A stretch of DNA of 61,037 nt from Cellulomonas uda (GCF_006538705.1 NZ_BJLP01000021.1:1-61037); one strand, 5' to 3'; shown: positions 44,341 to 56,117, counted from the first letter of the stretch. Numbers and translations: made by a program. Notes: generated from the letters alone by a model not told the origin.

Positions 44341-44370
44341 GGAACACTCCGGGGCAGAACGGGGTGTTCC
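44341..44370. other. Inverted repeat upstream of the DrrA-type gene
   Basis: GGAACACTCC (44341-44350) and GGGGTGTTCC (44361-44370) pair over 10 bp with one T-G wobble and a 10-base spacer. Could be the ctaA terminator or a repressor site, since it lies just before the -10 at 44388. Confidence 0.5.
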
Positions 44371-44387
44371 GTGTCGGAGGTCACACC

Positions 44388-44393
44388 TAGAGT
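44388..44393 (+). promoter_or_regulatory. -10 element (TAGAGT) of the DrrAB-type genes
   Basis: TAGAGT ends 7 bases before the ATG at 44401, fitting a leaderless transcript. Confidence 0.55.
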
Positions 44394-44400
44394 CGCGACC

Positions 44401-45450
44401 ATGACCGACGACACCCTCGACCGGCACGCAGGCCGGCACGCCTCCGCGGGTTCGGCCCCGCCGGACGCCGCACCGCAGGCGCAGCCCGCCGTCGTCGCGC
44501 GCGGGCTCGTGAAGCGCTACAAGGAGGTCGTCGCGCTCGACGGCGTCGACCTCACCGTCCCCCAGGGCAGCGTCCTGGGGCTCCTCGGGCCGAACGGCGC
44601 GGGCAAGACGACCACGGTCCGCATCCTCGCGACCCTCCTGCGGCCCGACGCGGGCACCGCGCAGGTCTCCGGCGTCGACGTGCTGCACGACCCGCGCGCC
44701 GTCCGCCGGCGCATCGGCCTGTCGGGTCAGTACGCGGCGGTCGACGAGTACCTCACCGGGTACGAGAACCTCGAGATGATCGGGCGGCTGTACCACCTGG
44801 GCAAGGCGCGCTCGCGCGAGCGGGCACGCGAGCTCCTCGCGCAGTTCCGCCTCGAGGACGCCGCGGACCGCCCGTCCCGCACGTACTCCGGCGGCATGCG
44901 CCGCCGGCTCGACCTGGCGGGTGCGCTCGTCGCGAGCCCGCCCGTGATCTTCCTGGACGAGCCGACGACGGGCCTCGACCCGCGCGGGCGCGCGGACATG
45001 TGGGAGGTCATCCAGACGCTGGTCAAGAGCGGGACGACGCTCCTGCTCACCACGCAGTACCTCGAGGAGGCCGACGTGCTGGCGGACGAGATCGTCGTGA
45101 TCGACCACGGCAAGGTCATCGCGCAGGGCACGGCCGACCAGCTCAAGCTCCAGGTCGGCGGCGAGCGTCTCGAGCTGTCGGTCTCCGACGCGTCGACCCT
45201 CGCGCGCGTGGGCGAGCTGCTCGCGCCGCTCGGCGTGGGGCACGCGACGCTCGACGAGGGCCGCCGCTCGCTCGTCATGCCCGTGACCGGCGGTGCCCGC
45301 ACCCTCACCGAGGCGCTGCGTCTGCTCGACCAGGCGCAGATCGCGCTCGACGACGTCGGGCTGCGGCGCCCCACGCTCGACGACGTGTTCCTGACGCTCA
45401 CGGGCCGCCCCGCGGAGGACGACGAGACGACGACGAAGGAGGGTGCGTGA
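44401..45450 (+). CDS. DrrA-type ABC exporter ATPase
   Basis: 349 aa from the ATG at 44401. Walker A GPNGAGKTT, YSGGMRRRLDLAGALV signature, Walker B VIFLDEPTTGLDPRGRADMW and LTTQYLEEADVLAD place it in the DrrA (daunorubicin/doxorubicin resistance ATPase) subfamily; the C-terminal domain (RRPTLDDVFLTLTG) is typical. Overlaps the permease gene by one base. Family members export drugs or lipids such as phthiocerol dimycocerosate; the substrate here is unknown. Confidence 0.92.
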   Translation: MTDDTLDRHAGRHASAGSAPPDAAPQAQPAVVARGLVKRYKEVVALDGVDLTVPQGSVLGLLGPNGAGKTTTVRILATLLRPDAGTAQVSGVDVLHDPRAVRRRIGLSGQYAAVDEYLTGYENLEMIGRLYHLGKARSRERARELLAQFRLEDAADRPSRTYSGGMRRRLDLAGALVASPPVIFLDEPTTGLDPRGRADMWEVIQTLVKSGTTLLLTTQYLEEADVLADEIVVIDHGKVIAQGTADQLKLQVGGERLELSVSDASTLARVGELLAPLGVGHATLDEGRRSLVMPVTGGARTLTEALRLLDQAQIALDDVGLRRPTLDDVFLTLTGRPAEDDETTTKEGA

Positions 45451-46262
45451 TGGCGCTCCCCACCGTGCTGAGCGACGCCCACGTCGTCGCCCGCCGCAAC
45501 ATCATCAAGATCAAGCGCGTCCCCGACCTGCTGGTCTTCACGACGCTCTCGCCGATCATGTTCGTGCTGCTCTTCGCGTACGTGTTCGGCGGCGCCATCC
45601 AGGTGCCCGGCGGCACCGACCCGGGCGCCTACCGCGAGTTCCTCATGGCGGGGATCTTCGCGCAGACCGTGATCTTCGGCGCCACCATCACCGGCGCGGG
45701 GCTCGCGGAGGACGTGAAGAAGGGCATCATCGACCGGTTCCGGTCCCTGCCCATGGCGCCCTCGGCCGTGCTGACCGGCCGCACGCTGTCCGACGTGGTG
45801 AACAACGTCCTCGTCCTCGTCGTCATGTCCCTCACGGGACTGCTGGTCGGCTGGGCGATCCACAGCTCGGTGCCCGAGGCCCTGCTCGGGTTCGCGCTGC
45901 TCATCGTGTTCGCCTACGCGATCTCGTGGATCATGGCGTGGCTCGGGATGCTCGTCCCGAGCGTCGAGGTGTTCAACAACGCGACGTTCATCGTGATCTT
46001 CCCGCTCACGTTCGTGGCGAACACGTTCGTCCCGCTCGAGTCGCTCCCGAAGGTCCTGCAGACGTTCGCCGAGTGGAACCCCGTCTCGGCCGTCACGCAG
46101 GCCTCGCGTGAGCTGTTCGGCAACATCCCGGCGGGCGTCCCCGAGCCGACGTCATGGCCGCTGCAGCACGCGGAGCTCTACACCCTGATCTGGACGGTCA
46201 TCTTCCTGGTCGTGTTCATCCCGCTCGCGAACGCGCAGTACCGGCGCAGCACCAGCCGCTGA
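45450..46262 (+). CDS. DrrB-type ABC exporter permease
   Basis: 270 aa, ATG at 45450 overlapping the previous stop. Six hydrophobic helices with RNIIKIKRVPDLLVFTTLSP, GLAEDVKKGIIDRFRSLPMA (conserved cytoplasmic loop) and FVANTFVPLESLPKVLQTFA, standard for DrrB/ABC-2 permeases. Pairs with the ATPase just upstream. A strong terminator follows. Confidence 0.92.
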   Translation: MALPTVLSDAHVVARRNIIKIKRVPDLLVFTTLSPIMFVLLFAYVFGGAIQVPGGTDPGAYREFLMAGIFAQTVIFGATITGAGLAEDVKKGIIDRFRSLPMAPSAVLTGRTLSDVVNNVLVLVVMSLTGLLVGWAIHSSVPEALLGFALLIVFAYAISWIMAWLGMLVPSVEVFNNATFIVIFPLTFVANTFVPLESLPKVLQTFAEWNPVSAVTQASRELFGNIPAGVPEPTSWPLQHAELYTLIWTVIFLVVFIPLANAQYRRSTSR

Positions 46263-46272
46263 CGCCCGCGAC

Positions 46273-46325
46273 GACGAGGGCGGGGTCGGGACGCAGTCCC
46301 GACGCCGCCCGGCCCCGCCCTCGTC
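46273..46325. terminator. Bidirectional terminator
   Basis: GACGAGGGCGGGG (46273-46285) and CCCCGCCCTCGTC (46313-46325) form a 13-bp outer stem; inside, GTCGGGAC (46285-46292) and GTCCCGAC (46296-46303) form a second perfect stem. It separates the convergent drrB-type and NUDIX genes. Confidence 0.85.
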
Positions 46326-46353
46326 AGGTCCAACCTCGGTCCGACCTCTCGGC

Positions 46354-46958
46354 TCAGGGAGTGACGGACTCGAGCGTCTCCCAGCCTCGCGCACGCGCCG
46401 CGGCCGCCGCGAGCACACCCACCACGGTGGACGGGCTCGCGAACCGGTCGCCCAGCACGCCCGCGACGGCCTCGTCGAGCGGCACCCAGACCGGCACCAT
46501 CGACGCCTCCTCGTCCTCGCGGACGAACCGGTCGGCGTCCGGCACGGGCGTCAGGTCGCGTGCCAGGAAGACGGTGATCCGCTCGGACGACCCGCCCGGG
46601 GTCGTGAAGAACTCCACCAACCGCCACCAGCGACCGGCCACGAGGTCGGCCTCCTCCGCGAACTCGCGAGCCGCCGCGCGCACCGGGTCCTCGCCCGGGA
46701 CGTCGAGCAGCCCCGCGGGCGGCTCCCACAGCACGTGCCGCACGGGGTGGCGGTACTGCGACAGCAGCAGGACGCGGTCCTCGTCGTCCAGGGCGATGAC
46801 GGCCACGGCACCCGTGTGCGCCACGTACTCGCGCACGACCTGCGACTTCCCGAGGTCGACCACGTCACGCGCGAGGTCCCAGACCCGCCCGTGGTGGACG
46901 ACCTCGTGCTCGAGGACGGGGTGCTCGTCCGCGCGGTCGCGCGGCTCCTCGTCGGTGC

Positions 46959-46962
<4 letters not shown>
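46354..46962 (-). CDS. NUDIX hydrolase, ADP-ribose pyrophosphatase type
   Basis: 202 aa if translation begins at a CTG at 46962, whose CTGA overlaps the pyrG stop just as ATGA/GTGA do elsewhere in this run; no ATG or GTG occurs in frame until well inside the conserved part. The Nudix box is present ([24 protein letters not shown], key residues G-x5-E-x7-R-E-x2-E-E), preceded by [15 protein letters not shown]. Such enzymes hydrolyse ADP-ribose to AMP and ribose-5-phosphate. Matches the position of Rv1700 next to pyrG. Confidence 0.85.
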
Positions 46963-48626
<1,664 letters not shown>

Positions 48627-48637
48627 GGGATTCCAGC

Positions 48638-50314
48638 CTACCCGACGTCCCCGCCGCCGGAGCCCCCGGCACGCGGTGAGTCGGACCACTGCGCGGCCGG
48701 GGCCGCCGAGCGGTCCGCGCGCAGCACCCCGAGCACCGTGGACCGGTCCGCGAGCCCGACGACCGCCGCGACGACCGCGAGCGCAAGCGTGGCTCCCCCG
48801 GCGCCGGCACCCAGCGCGGTCCACACGCCGTGGCCCGCGACGTCCTGCACCGCGTCGGCGACCCATCGCCCGACGACCGCAGCGACACCCACCCCCGCCA
48901 CGAGGACCGCGGTCGTGCGGGCGAGACCGAGCAGTGCGCCCGGCCCGGCGGCGCGACGCAGCAGGACCAGCGCGATCGCACCGGCGACGAGCATGCCGAC
49001 CGTGCTCGCGGCCGCGATCGAGACGACCGCGCCACCGTCCGGCAGGCGCAGACGGACCAGGACGACGGCGGCGAGCGCCACGGTCCCCCAGCCGAGGACG
49101 TTCGCGGCCGCGGCCGCGCGCCCGCGCTCGAGGGCGTACAGCGACCGCGAGACGTGGAACAGCAGGGCGAACCCCGCGAGCCCCGGCATCATCCAGGTCA
49201 GCGCGAGGCCCATCTGGCCGGCGATCGCGGCGTTCCCCGCGATGTGCGCGAACACCGTCGCGACCGCGGGCGCTGCGGCCACGACGACCGCGACACCCAC
49301 GCCTGCCGCGACGAGCACCGCGCGCGTGGTGACCGCGGCCATCGTCGCGAAGCCCGCACGGTCGCCCGCCGACGCGCGCGCCGCCAGACGCGGGAACGTC
49401 GACGTGGCGAGCGGGACCACGAGCACCGCGTACGGCAGCAGGTACACCTGCTGGGTGTAGAGGAACCGCGTGAACGTGCCGACCTCGGCGTACGGCTGCC
49501 ACCAGGCGACGCGCATGACGACGAGCAGCGCGAGCTGCTGCGCCGCGACGGACCCGACGCCCGCGAGGGCGAGCCGCAGCAGCCGCGGTCCGACGCCCTC
49601 GGGGAACCGCAGGGAGACCCGCAGCCGCACGCCGAGCCGGTGCACGGGCACGAACATCGGCAGGCACATCGCGGCGACGCCCAGCGTGGTGCCCCACGCG
49701 AGCGCCTCGAGCGCACCCGCCGCGAGCGCGTCGGGGTCGGAGCGCTCGCCGTCCGCGAGCGCCCCGTAGACCAGGTAGGTCGCCATGACGACGAGCGAGG
49801 AGATGACGGGCGCGAACGCGGGCCAGAAGAAGCGCTTGTGCGCCTGCAGCACCGCGTACAGCAGGACGGCCACGCCGTACATCGGCACCTGCACGGCGAA
49901 CACCAGGATGAAGAACCGGATGAGGGCGACCTGGTCCGGCGTGTGCGCGAGGGACTGCGCCACGGGCGACGCGAGGGCCGCGAGCAGCAGCGCGAGCGGG
50001 CCGAGCACGAGCAGGGTCCAGCCCAGGGCACCCGACGCCGTGCGCTCGACCTCCCTGCGGTCCCCGCGCGCGATCGGCGCGGCGAGCAACGGGATGAGCG
50101 CGCCCGCCAGAGCGCCACCCGCGGCGACCTCGAACAGGACGTTCGGCAGCAGGTTGGCGGAGTTGTACGCGTCCCCGATCGCCCCGTCGCCGACCTGCGA
50201 GGCCTGCAGGAGCCAGCGCGCGAAGCCCAGGAGCCGTGAGAGCACCGTGACCGCGGCGATCATGGCCGCGGCCCCGGCGAGCCCGCCGAGCGCGCGGCGG
50301 ACCTGAGGGCTCAC
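48638..50314 (-). CDS. murJ: MurJ/MviN-family lipid II flippase-like protein
   Basis: 558 aa, GTG at 50314 overlapping the stop of the upstream transferase gene. About 14 hydrophobic helices; [44 protein letters not shown] and [21 protein letters not shown] are MurJ-type segments. MurJ flips lipid-linked peptidoglycan precursor across the membrane. Actinobacteria usually have another, longer MurJ with a kinase-like domain near the origin; this shorter one lacks such a domain and, given its partner gene, may serve a different lipid-linked sugar. Confidence 0.88.
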   Translation of the reverse strand: MSPQVRRALGGLAGAAAMIAAVTVLSRLLGFARWLLQASQVGDGAIGDAYNSANLLPNVLFEVAAGGALAGALIPLLAAPIARGDRREVERTASGALGWTLLVLGPLALLLAALASPVAQSLAHTPDQVALIRFFILVFAVQVPMYGVAVLLYAVLQAHKRFFWPAFAPVISSLVVMATYLVYGALADGERSDPDALAAGALEALAWGTTLGVAAMCLPMFVPVHRLGVRLRVSLRFPEGVGPRLLRLALAGVGSVAAQQLALLVVMRVAWWQPYAEVGTFTRFLYTQQVYLLPYAVLVVPLATSTFPRLAARASAGDRAGFATMAAVTTRAVLVAAGVGVAVVVAAAPAVATVFAHIAGNAAIAGQMGLALTWMMPGLAGFALLFHVSRSLYALERGRAAAAANVLGWGTVALAAVVLVRLRLPDGGAVVSIAAASTVGMLVAGAIALVLLRRAAGPGALLGLARTTAVLVAGVGVAAVVGRWVADAVQDVAGHGVWTALGAGAGGATLALAVVAAVVGLADRSTVLGVLRADRSAAPAAQWSDSPRAGGSGGGDVG

Positions 50315-51198
50315 CCCTCGTCGCCCGGCGGTTCGGCCGGCGCGTGCACCGGACGACGGCCCCAGCGGTCGACGTCGCGCAGCACCGGCGTCGACTCGAT
50401 GACGGTCGTGAAGCTCACCTTCTCGCTGGCGAGCGTCAGGCCGACCGTGGCGGCCAGCGCCGCGAGGCGCACCGGGCGAGGTGCGCTGAGCACGACCGCC
50501 GCACCGAGCGCGGCACCGAGCGCGTTCGCTCCGCCGTCGCCGAGCATGTCGGTCTCCGCGAGGTCCGCACCCGCGGCTGCCGCCGAGGCGCCCACGACCG
50601 ACGCCGCAGGCACGGCGCCGGCGCCGGGTCCGACGGCGAGCGGCAGCGCGGCGACCGTGCTCGCCTTGAGCGCACGCCCGGGACGCAGGTCGAGCAGGTT
50701 GACGAGGTTCGCGCTCGTCGCGACGAGGGCCCCCGACAGCGCGACGTCGGCCCCCCAGCCGAGCAGCCCGCGACGTCCGCCCGAGGGCGAGGTCCGCGGT
50801 GTGGCGATCGCCGCGGTCACGAGCGCGCCCGCGCCGATGCCGAGGACCTTGAGACCGCCGGTCGTGACGCGGCCCTGCGCGAGCGCACCGAAGTGACCGC
50901 GCAGGCCCTTGCGCCGGTCCTGGACGTCCTCCGCCAGGTCGTCGACGATCCCGAACGCCGCACCCGTCGCCGTCGCGACCACGGTGGCCGCCGCCGCGCG
51001 ACCCGGCGCGACGAGCGCGCCGGCGAGGACGCCCGCCGCGACGGCCGGGCCCTCGAGCATGCTGACGGGCTCACCGCGGTGGTTGGTCCGCAGCCAGCGC
51101 TGCTGTCCGCCGGGCGCGTGCTCCTCGAGCACGGCCCGCACCACCGCGGTGACGGTCCGTGCCGCCGCCGCGGCGACGAGGCGCCGCGTGACGCTCAT
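50311..51198 (-). CDS. Polyprenyl-phosphate sugar-phosphate transferase-like membrane protein (MraY/WecA superfamily)
   Basis: 295 aa from GTG at 51198, overlapping the steB stop. Hydrophobic helices carry the superfamily landmarks: [35 protein letters not shown] with the Asp-Asp pair, [17 protein letters not shown], and [16 protein letters not shown] (the MGDxG-type block). Enzymes of this fold transfer sugar-1-phosphate from UDP-sugar to undecaprenyl phosphate. The DLRPGRA form is a divergent subgroup, so substrate is open. Directly upstream of, and overlapping, a murJ gene. Confidence 0.8.
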   Translation of the reverse strand: MSVTRRLVAAAAARTVTAVVRAVLEEHAPGGQQRWLRTNHRGEPVSMLEGPAVAAGVLAGALVAPGRAAAATVVATATGAAFGIVDDLAEDVQDRRKGLRGHFGALAQGRVTTGGLKVLGIGAGALVTAAIATPRTSPSGGRRGLLGWGADVALSGALVATSANLVNLLDLRPGRALKASTVAALPLAVGPGAGAVPAASVVGASAAAAGADLAETDMLGDGGANALGAALGAAVVLSAPRPVRLAALAATVGLTLASEKVSFTTVIESTPVLRDVDRWGRRPVHAPAEPPGDEG

Positions 51199-52256
51199 CC
51201 GCCCGTTCCCGCGGGCGTGGTGGCCGCGCTCGTCGGGTCACCGGTGCCCTGCTCCGGGTCGACGACCGGTGTGCGGTCGACGGGCGGGAGCGTGACCGCC
51301 GCGGGCAGCGGGGTCTCGTCGTCGCCGAACCCGTAGTGCCCGATCGTGCCCGAGATGCGCGCGGCGAGCGCGAGCGGCACCGTGACCTGGCCGGTCACGA
51401 GCTCGGCGCCGGAGACGGTCGCCAGCCGCGACGCGAGCGCCTCGTCGGCGAGCACCACGTCGACGAGGCTGCCCGCGCCACGCGGGCCGTCGACCAGCAC
51501 GGAGCCCTCGGACTGCTCCTGGGCCGCCCGCAGCACCGCGACGTGCGCGTCGGTCGAGGCGGCGTCCGCCTCGGTGGTCGGGGTGGCCGCGGTGCCCGCG
51601 GACGCGGGTTCGACCGGGACCGCGAGGACGACGACCGCGTCGGCGCCGGTCGTGACCGGGTCCGCGAGCGTGATCATGGGGTTGTCGCCCTCCGACAGGA
51701 TCGCCAGCACGTTCGCGGCGTCCGCGGTCAGCGCGTCGGGCGAGGCCGGGTCGGCACCCGTGAGCCCCTGCACCAGCGCCTGCGCGAGCTGCTCGTCGAG
51801 CGTCGCGTCGTCGGCGGGTGCGGGGTCGAGGTTCTCCAGCACGAGGCCGACCAGGGCGTTGCGGTACGAGCGCAGGTCCGGGTCGAACCACGCGTCCGTG
51901 AGCGCCACGTGCGCCGTGACCTCGGCACCCGACTGCGCGAGCCGGTCGTCGACTGCGGTGCGCTCGGCCTCGGGGACGTCGCCGAGCGCGACGACCGCGA
52001 CGCGACGCTCCTCGAGCGCGCCGTCCAGGAGGGCGGGGCCGGACGCGTCGACGAAGGCGCGCGCGTCCGCGAGGTCGCCCGAGGTCTCGTCGAGCTGCGT
52101 GCGCAGCTCGTCCTTCTCGGTGCGCAGCTGGTCGACCTGACCGGTCAGCGTGTCGCCGATGGTCTCCTTGAGCGGTCCGGCGCCGAGCGCGATGCCCACG
52201 GCGAGCGCGAGGAACACCGAGATGAGCGAGACGAGGTGGTAGCGGAAGTCGATCAC
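51195..52256 (-). CDS. steB: SteB/MctB-type envelope protein
   Basis: 353 aa from GTG at 52256 (GGAGAG upstream). One N-terminal membrane helix (VSLISVFLALAVGIALGAG) and a coiled coil (LTGQVDQLRTEKDELRTQLD, about 38-65) are followed by an extracytoplasmic domain and a Thr/Pro-rich tail. The family includes M. tuberculosis Rv1698 (MctB, called a copper transport protein) and Corynebacterium SteB, which acts with SteA at the division site to control peptidoglycan hydrolysis. The adjoining steA supports the SteB role; copper export is an alternative. Confidence 0.87.
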   Translation of the reverse strand: MIDFRYHLVSLISVFLALAVGIALGAGPLKETIGDTLTGQVDQLRTEKDELRTQLDETSGDLADARAFVDASGPALLDGALEERRVAVVALGDVPEAERTAVDDRLAQSGAEVTAHVALTDAWFDPDLRSYRNALVGLVLENLDPAPADDATLDEQLAQALVQGLTGADPASPDALTADAANVLAILSEGDNPMITLADPVTTGADAVVVLAVPVEPASAGTAATPTTEADAASTDAHVAVLRAAQEQSEGSVLVDGPRGAGSLVDVVLADEALASRLATVSGAELVTGQVTVPLALAARISGTIGHYGFGDDETPLPAAVTLPPVDRTPVVDPEQGTGDPTSAATTPAGTGG

Positions 52257-52299
52257 GAGGCGGTCTCTCCGTGGGTCGTGCCCGGGGTGGCGTGGGTGC

Positions 52300-53487
52300 T
52301 CATGCGGCGCCTGAGAACAGGCCGCGGACCCACGAGGTGAAGTCGTCGACGCGCGCACCCACGAGGCCGAAGAACGTCTGGCCGGCCTCCGTGGAGGCGA
52401 GCGCGACGCCGAGGGCGAGCAGGCCCGCGAGCACCAGGAGCGTGAGCTGCAGGTTCGAGATGCGCTGGCGGTACAGGCGCGAGACGCCCTTCGCGTCGAC
52501 GAGCTTGCCGCCGACGCGCAGTCGCGTGAGGAACGTGCTCGCCATGCCGGAGCGTCCCTTGTCGAGGAACTCGACGAGCGTCGCGTGCGTGCCGACCGCG
52601 ACGATCAGCTCGGCGCCCTTGTCGTCGGCGAGCAGCATCGCGACGTCCTCGCTGGTGCCCGTCGCCGGGAACACGACGTGCGGCACCCCGAGCTGCTCGA
52701 CCCGCGCGATCCCGGGCGCACGCCCGTCGCGGTACGCGTGGACGACGACCTCGGCACCGCACGCCAGCGCACGGTCGGAGACGGAGTCCATGTCGCCGAC
52801 GATCATGTCGGGCCGCCAGCCGGCCTCGAGGATCGCGTCCGCGCCGCCGTCCACGCCGATGAGCACCGGGCGGTACTCACGGATGTACGGGCGCAGCGTG
52901 ACGAGGTCCTCCTTGTAGTGGTACCCGCGCACGACGATGAGCACCTGGCGGCCGTCGATGCGCGTGTCGATGTCCGGCACGCCGACGCCGTCGAGGAGCA
53001 GGTCCCGCTCGCGGCGCAGGTAGTCCATCGTGTTCGCGGCGAACGACTCGAGCTGCACGGAGAGGCCGGCGCGCGCCTCCTCCATCGCGAGCGCGACGCT
53101 CGCCGTGGTCTGCTCGACCCCCTCGGCGACGAGCGTGCCGCCGTCGTGCACGGCCCCGTCGAGGATGCGGACGTGGTGGCCCTCGGTGATGCCCATGACG
53201 TCGGGACCGAGGTCGTCGACCAGCGGGATGCCCGCCTCGACGAGGATCTCCGGGCCGAGGTTGGGGTACCGGCCCGAGGTGGACCGCGCCGCGTTGAGCA
53301 CCGCCGCCGGCTGGCACGCGACGAGCGCCTCGGCCGACACACGGTCGAGGTCCTCGTGGTCGATGACGGCGATGTCGCCGGGCCGCAGACGCTTGGTCAG
53401 CGACTTGGTCCGACGATCGACACGGGCGGGCCCGGCGACCCCGGGTTCAGGCGCGGGCGGACGACGACGACGCAGAGTGGCTCTCAT
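52300..53487 (-). CDS. steA: SteA-type cytokinetic protein
   Basis: 395 aa from ATG at 53487. An N-terminal domain (RPGDIAVIDHEDLDRVSAEAL) leads to a thiamin-pyrophosphokinase-like fold with LIGVDGGADAILEAGWRPDM and IVGDMDSVSDRAL, and one C-terminal membrane helix (LTLLVLAGLLALGVALAST). In Corynebacterium SteA and SteB form a complex that controls cell-wall cleavage at division. Gap of 6 bases after recN, 43 bases before steB. Confidence 0.88.
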   Translation of the reverse strand: MRATLRRRRPPAPEPGVAGPARVDRRTKSLTKRLRPGDIAVIDHEDLDRVSAEALVACQPAAVLNAARSTSGRYPNLGPEILVEAGIPLVDDLGPDVMGITEGHHVRILDGAVHDGGTLVAEGVEQTTASVALAMEEARAGLSVQLESFAANTMDYLRRERDLLLDGVGVPDIDTRIDGRQVLIVVRGYHYKEDLVTLRPYIREYRPVLIGVDGGADAILEAGWRPDMIVGDMDSVSDRALACGAEVVVHAYRDGRAPGIARVEQLGVPHVVFPATGTSEDVAMLLADDKGAELIVAVGTHATLVEFLDKGRSGMASTFLTRLRVGGKLVDAKGVSRLYRQRISNLQLTLLVLAGLLALGVALASTEAGQTFFGLVGARVDDFTSWVRGLFSGAA

Positions 53488-53493
53488 CGTGGT

Positions 53494-55227
53494 TCATCGT
53501 CCCATGCCCGACAGCTCCAGGAGCTCCGCTGCGTGCGCGCGTGCCGAGTCCGAGTCGTCCTGACCGCTCAGCATGCGTGCGAGCTCGCGGACGCGCTCGT
53601 CGTCCGTGACGGACCTCACGTCCGACGCGGTGACGACGTCGACCCCACCCCGGGTCGACTTCGACACGACGAGGTGGTGGTCCGCGAACGCGGCGACCTG
53701 TGCGAGGTGGGTCACGACGAGCACCTGGGCGTCGCGCGCGAGCGCGGCGAGCCGCCTCCCGACCTCGACGGCGGCCTTGCCGCCGACGCCCGCGTCGACC
53801 TCGTCGAACACGAACGTCGCGGGCCGGTCCGCACCCGCGCGCTCCGCGAGCGCGACCTCCAGCGCGAGCATGACGCGCGACAGCTCACCGCCCGACGCAC
53901 CCTTGCCGAGCGGCCGTGCGGGCGCACCGGCGTGCGGCACGAGCAGCATCTCGACCTCGTCCGCCCCGTGCGGCCCCGGCTCGGCCGCGGGCTGCACGAC
54001 GACCTCGACCCGCGCGCCCGCCATGGCGAGACCGGCGAGCTCGGCGGACACCGTCTTCGCGAGCCGCTCGGCCGCGGCCGAGCGTGCGGCCGACACGGCA
54101 CCCGCGAGCTCGGTGAGCCGCGCGTCCAGCTCCGCGAGCTGCACGTCCAGCTCCTCGATCCGCTGGTCGCCGCCCTCGAGCTCGAGCAGGCGCAGGCTCG
54201 CGGTGCGTGACCACTCGAGCACCTCGGCCACGTCCTTGCCGTACGCGCGGGTGAGTGTCGCGAGCTCGGCGCGCCGCTGGTTGACCACCTCGAGCCGTCG
54301 CGGGTCCGCCTGCAGGTCGGACGCGTACGACACGAGCTCGGCTGCCGCGTCGGCGAGCACGTAGCCCGCCTCGCCGACACGTGTCGCGAGCTCGGCCAGG
54401 GCCGGGTCGTGCGTCCCGACGTGCTCGAGCGCTCGTCGCGCCTGCTCCACGAGGTCGGCGGCGCTCACGAGCCCGCTGCCGCTGTCCGTGTCACCCGCGA
54501 GCGCGTCGTGCGCGGTCACGGCCGCGACGCGCAGCTCCTCGGCGTGCGCGAGCCGCCCCTCCTCGGCGCCGAGCTCGACGTCCTCGCCGGGCTGCGGGTC
54601 GACACGTTCGACCTCCGCGAGCCCGAGCCTCAGCAGCTCCGCCTCGCGCGAGCGGTCCTGGGCCCGCTCGACGAGCTCGGCGCGCTCGGCGCGCACGCGC
54701 GCCCGCTCGGCCCACGCGTCGCGGTACGCGCGCAGCGTCCGTGCGTGGTCCGGGCCGGCGAACTCGTCGAGCGCGGCGCGCTGGTGCGCAGGTGAGCGCA
54801 GCCGCGCCTGGTCCGCCTGCCCGTGCACCGTCACGAGCGTCTCCGCGAGCTCGGCGAGCACCGCCTGCGGCACCGAGCGTCCTCCGACGAACGCGCGGGA
54901 ACGACCCGAGCCGCCCTCACCCGCAGCGCCGACGGTGCGCACGAGCAGGAGGCTGCCGTCGTCGTCCACCGCGCCGCCCGCCTCGGCCGCGCGCTCGAGC
55001 GCCGGGTGACCGGCCGCGAGCACCACACGGCCCTCGACGGCGGCACTGCTCGCGCCGGTCCGCACCGTCGCCGGGTCGGCCTTGCCGCCGAGCAGCAGCG
55101 CCAGCGCCGTGAGCACCATCGTCTTGCCCGCGCCGGTCTCCCCCGTGAGCACCGTCAGGCCGCGGCCGAGCCGCACGTCCGCGGCGCCGATCACGCCCAG
55201 GTCGCTGATCCGGATCTCCTCGATCAC
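53494..55227 (-). CDS. recN: DNA repair protein RecN
   Basis: 577 aa from GTG at 55227, overlapping the nadK stop. SMC-like ATPase: IEEIRISDLGVIGAADVRLG, Walker A GETGAGKT, a central coiled coil, then SGGELSRVMLALEVAL (signature) and VFDEVDAGVGG (Walker B). RecN acts in double-strand break repair and is often SOS-induced; no SOS box is seen immediately upstream, since recN lies inside the long gene run. Confidence 0.95.
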   Translation of the reverse strand: MIEEIRISDLGVIGAADVRLGRGLTVLTGETGAGKTMVLTALALLLGGKADPATVRTGASSAAVEGRVVLAAGHPALERAAEAGGAVDDDGSLLLVRTVGAAGEGGSGRSRAFVGGRSVPQAVLAELAETLVTVHGQADQARLRSPAHQRAALDEFAGPDHARTLRAYRDAWAERARVRAERAELVERAQDRSREAELLRLGLAEVERVDPQPGEDVELGAEEGRLAHAEELRVAAVTAHDALAGDTDSGSGLVSAADLVEQARRALEHVGTHDPALAELATRVGEAGYVLADAAAELVSYASDLQADPRRLEVVNQRRAELATLTRAYGKDVAEVLEWSRTASLRLLELEGGDQRIEELDVQLAELDARLTELAGAVSAARSAAAERLAKTVSAELAGLAMAGARVEVVVQPAAEPGPHGADEVEMLLVPHAGAPARPLGKGASGGELSRVMLALEVALAERAGADRPATFVFDEVDAGVGGKAAVEVGRRLAALARDAQVLVVTHLAQVAAFADHHLVVSKSTRGGVDVVTASDVRSVTDDERVRELARMLSGQDDSDSARAHAAELLELSGMGR

Positions 55228-56117
55228 CGTGCACCACCGTCCTGCGGCACGTCGCCGTCACGGCGAGCCGCGGCGAGCCCCCGCCAACCCGTGACCGGGA
55301 GCGCGAACTTCTGGACGAGCCGGGTGGTGAACGGCGCCGGGCTCAGCCGTGCGAGGCGCACCGGCACGTCGCTGCGCGTCACCTCGACGCGCGCGCCCTG
55401 CGGCACCTCGACCGTCCGACGCCCGTCGCACGTGAGCTGTCCCGGCGCGGGCGAGCGCTCGAGCACCTCGAGCGCGAGACGGCTCCCCGGCCCGACGACG
55501 AGCGGGCGGGCGAACAGCGCGTGCGCCGAGATGGGCACGAGGATCATGCCGTCCACGTCGGGCCACACCACCGGGCCGCCCGCGGAGAACGCGTGCGCGG
55601 TGGAGCCCGTGGCCGTCGCGGCGACCATGCCGTCACAGCCGAAGCTCGACAGCGGGCGCCCGTCGACCTCGACCGCGACCTCGAGGATCCGCGAACGCTC
55701 CGCCTTCTCGAGCGCCGCCTCGTTGAGCGCCCAGTCCTCGACCACGTCGCCGCCGGGGAGCAGCACGCGCACGCGCAGCGTCACGCGCTCCTCGACGTCG
55801 AAGTCACCCTCCGTGAGCCGCCGGACCGCCTCGCCCACGTCGTCCCGCTCGCTCTCCGCGAGGAAGCCCACGTGCCCCAGGTTGACGCCGAGCAGCGGCA
55901 CACCCGTACCGCGCGTCAGCTCCGCGGCGCGCAGGATCGTCCCGTCGCCACCGAGCACGACCGCGAGCTCGAAGTCGGGCAGGTCCGCCGCCACGGTCTC
56001 CTCGGAGGCGAGCACCGGCTCGATGCCGGCGCCCTCGAGCACCCGGACGGCCTCACGGGTGGCGCTCACCGCCTCCAGGCGGCCGCGGTGCGTGACGATC
56101 AGGGCACGACGCGTCAC
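55224..56117 (-). CDS. nadK: NAD kinase
   Basis: 297 aa from GTG at 56117 with CAGGAGG upstream. VVLGGDGTILRAAELTRG is the GGDG motif, NLGHVGFLAE and ATATGSTAHAFSAGGPVVWP follow in order. The enzyme phosphorylates NAD to NADP. Homologue of Rv1695; lies between tlyA and recN as in mycobacteria. Confidence 0.95.
   Translation of the reverse strand: MTRRALIVTHRGRLEAVSATREAVRVLEGAGIEPVLASEETVAADLPDFELAVVLGGDGTILRAAELTRGTGVPLLGVNLGHVGFLAESERDDVGEAVRRLTEGDFDVEERVTLRVRVLLPGGDVVEDWALNEAALEKAERSRILEVAVEVDGRPLSSFGCDGMVAATATGSTAHAFSAGGPVVWPDVDGMILVPISAHALFARPLVVGPGSRLALEVLERSPAPGQLTCDGRRTVEVPQGARVEVTRSDVPVRLARLSPAPFTTRLVQKFALPVTGWRGLAAARRDGDVPQDGGAR

Noticed and set aside
48635..48640. TAGGCT before pyrG as a leaderless -10
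   Set aside because: It contains the murJ stop codon TAG, so the match can be chance inside a tightly packed gene run.
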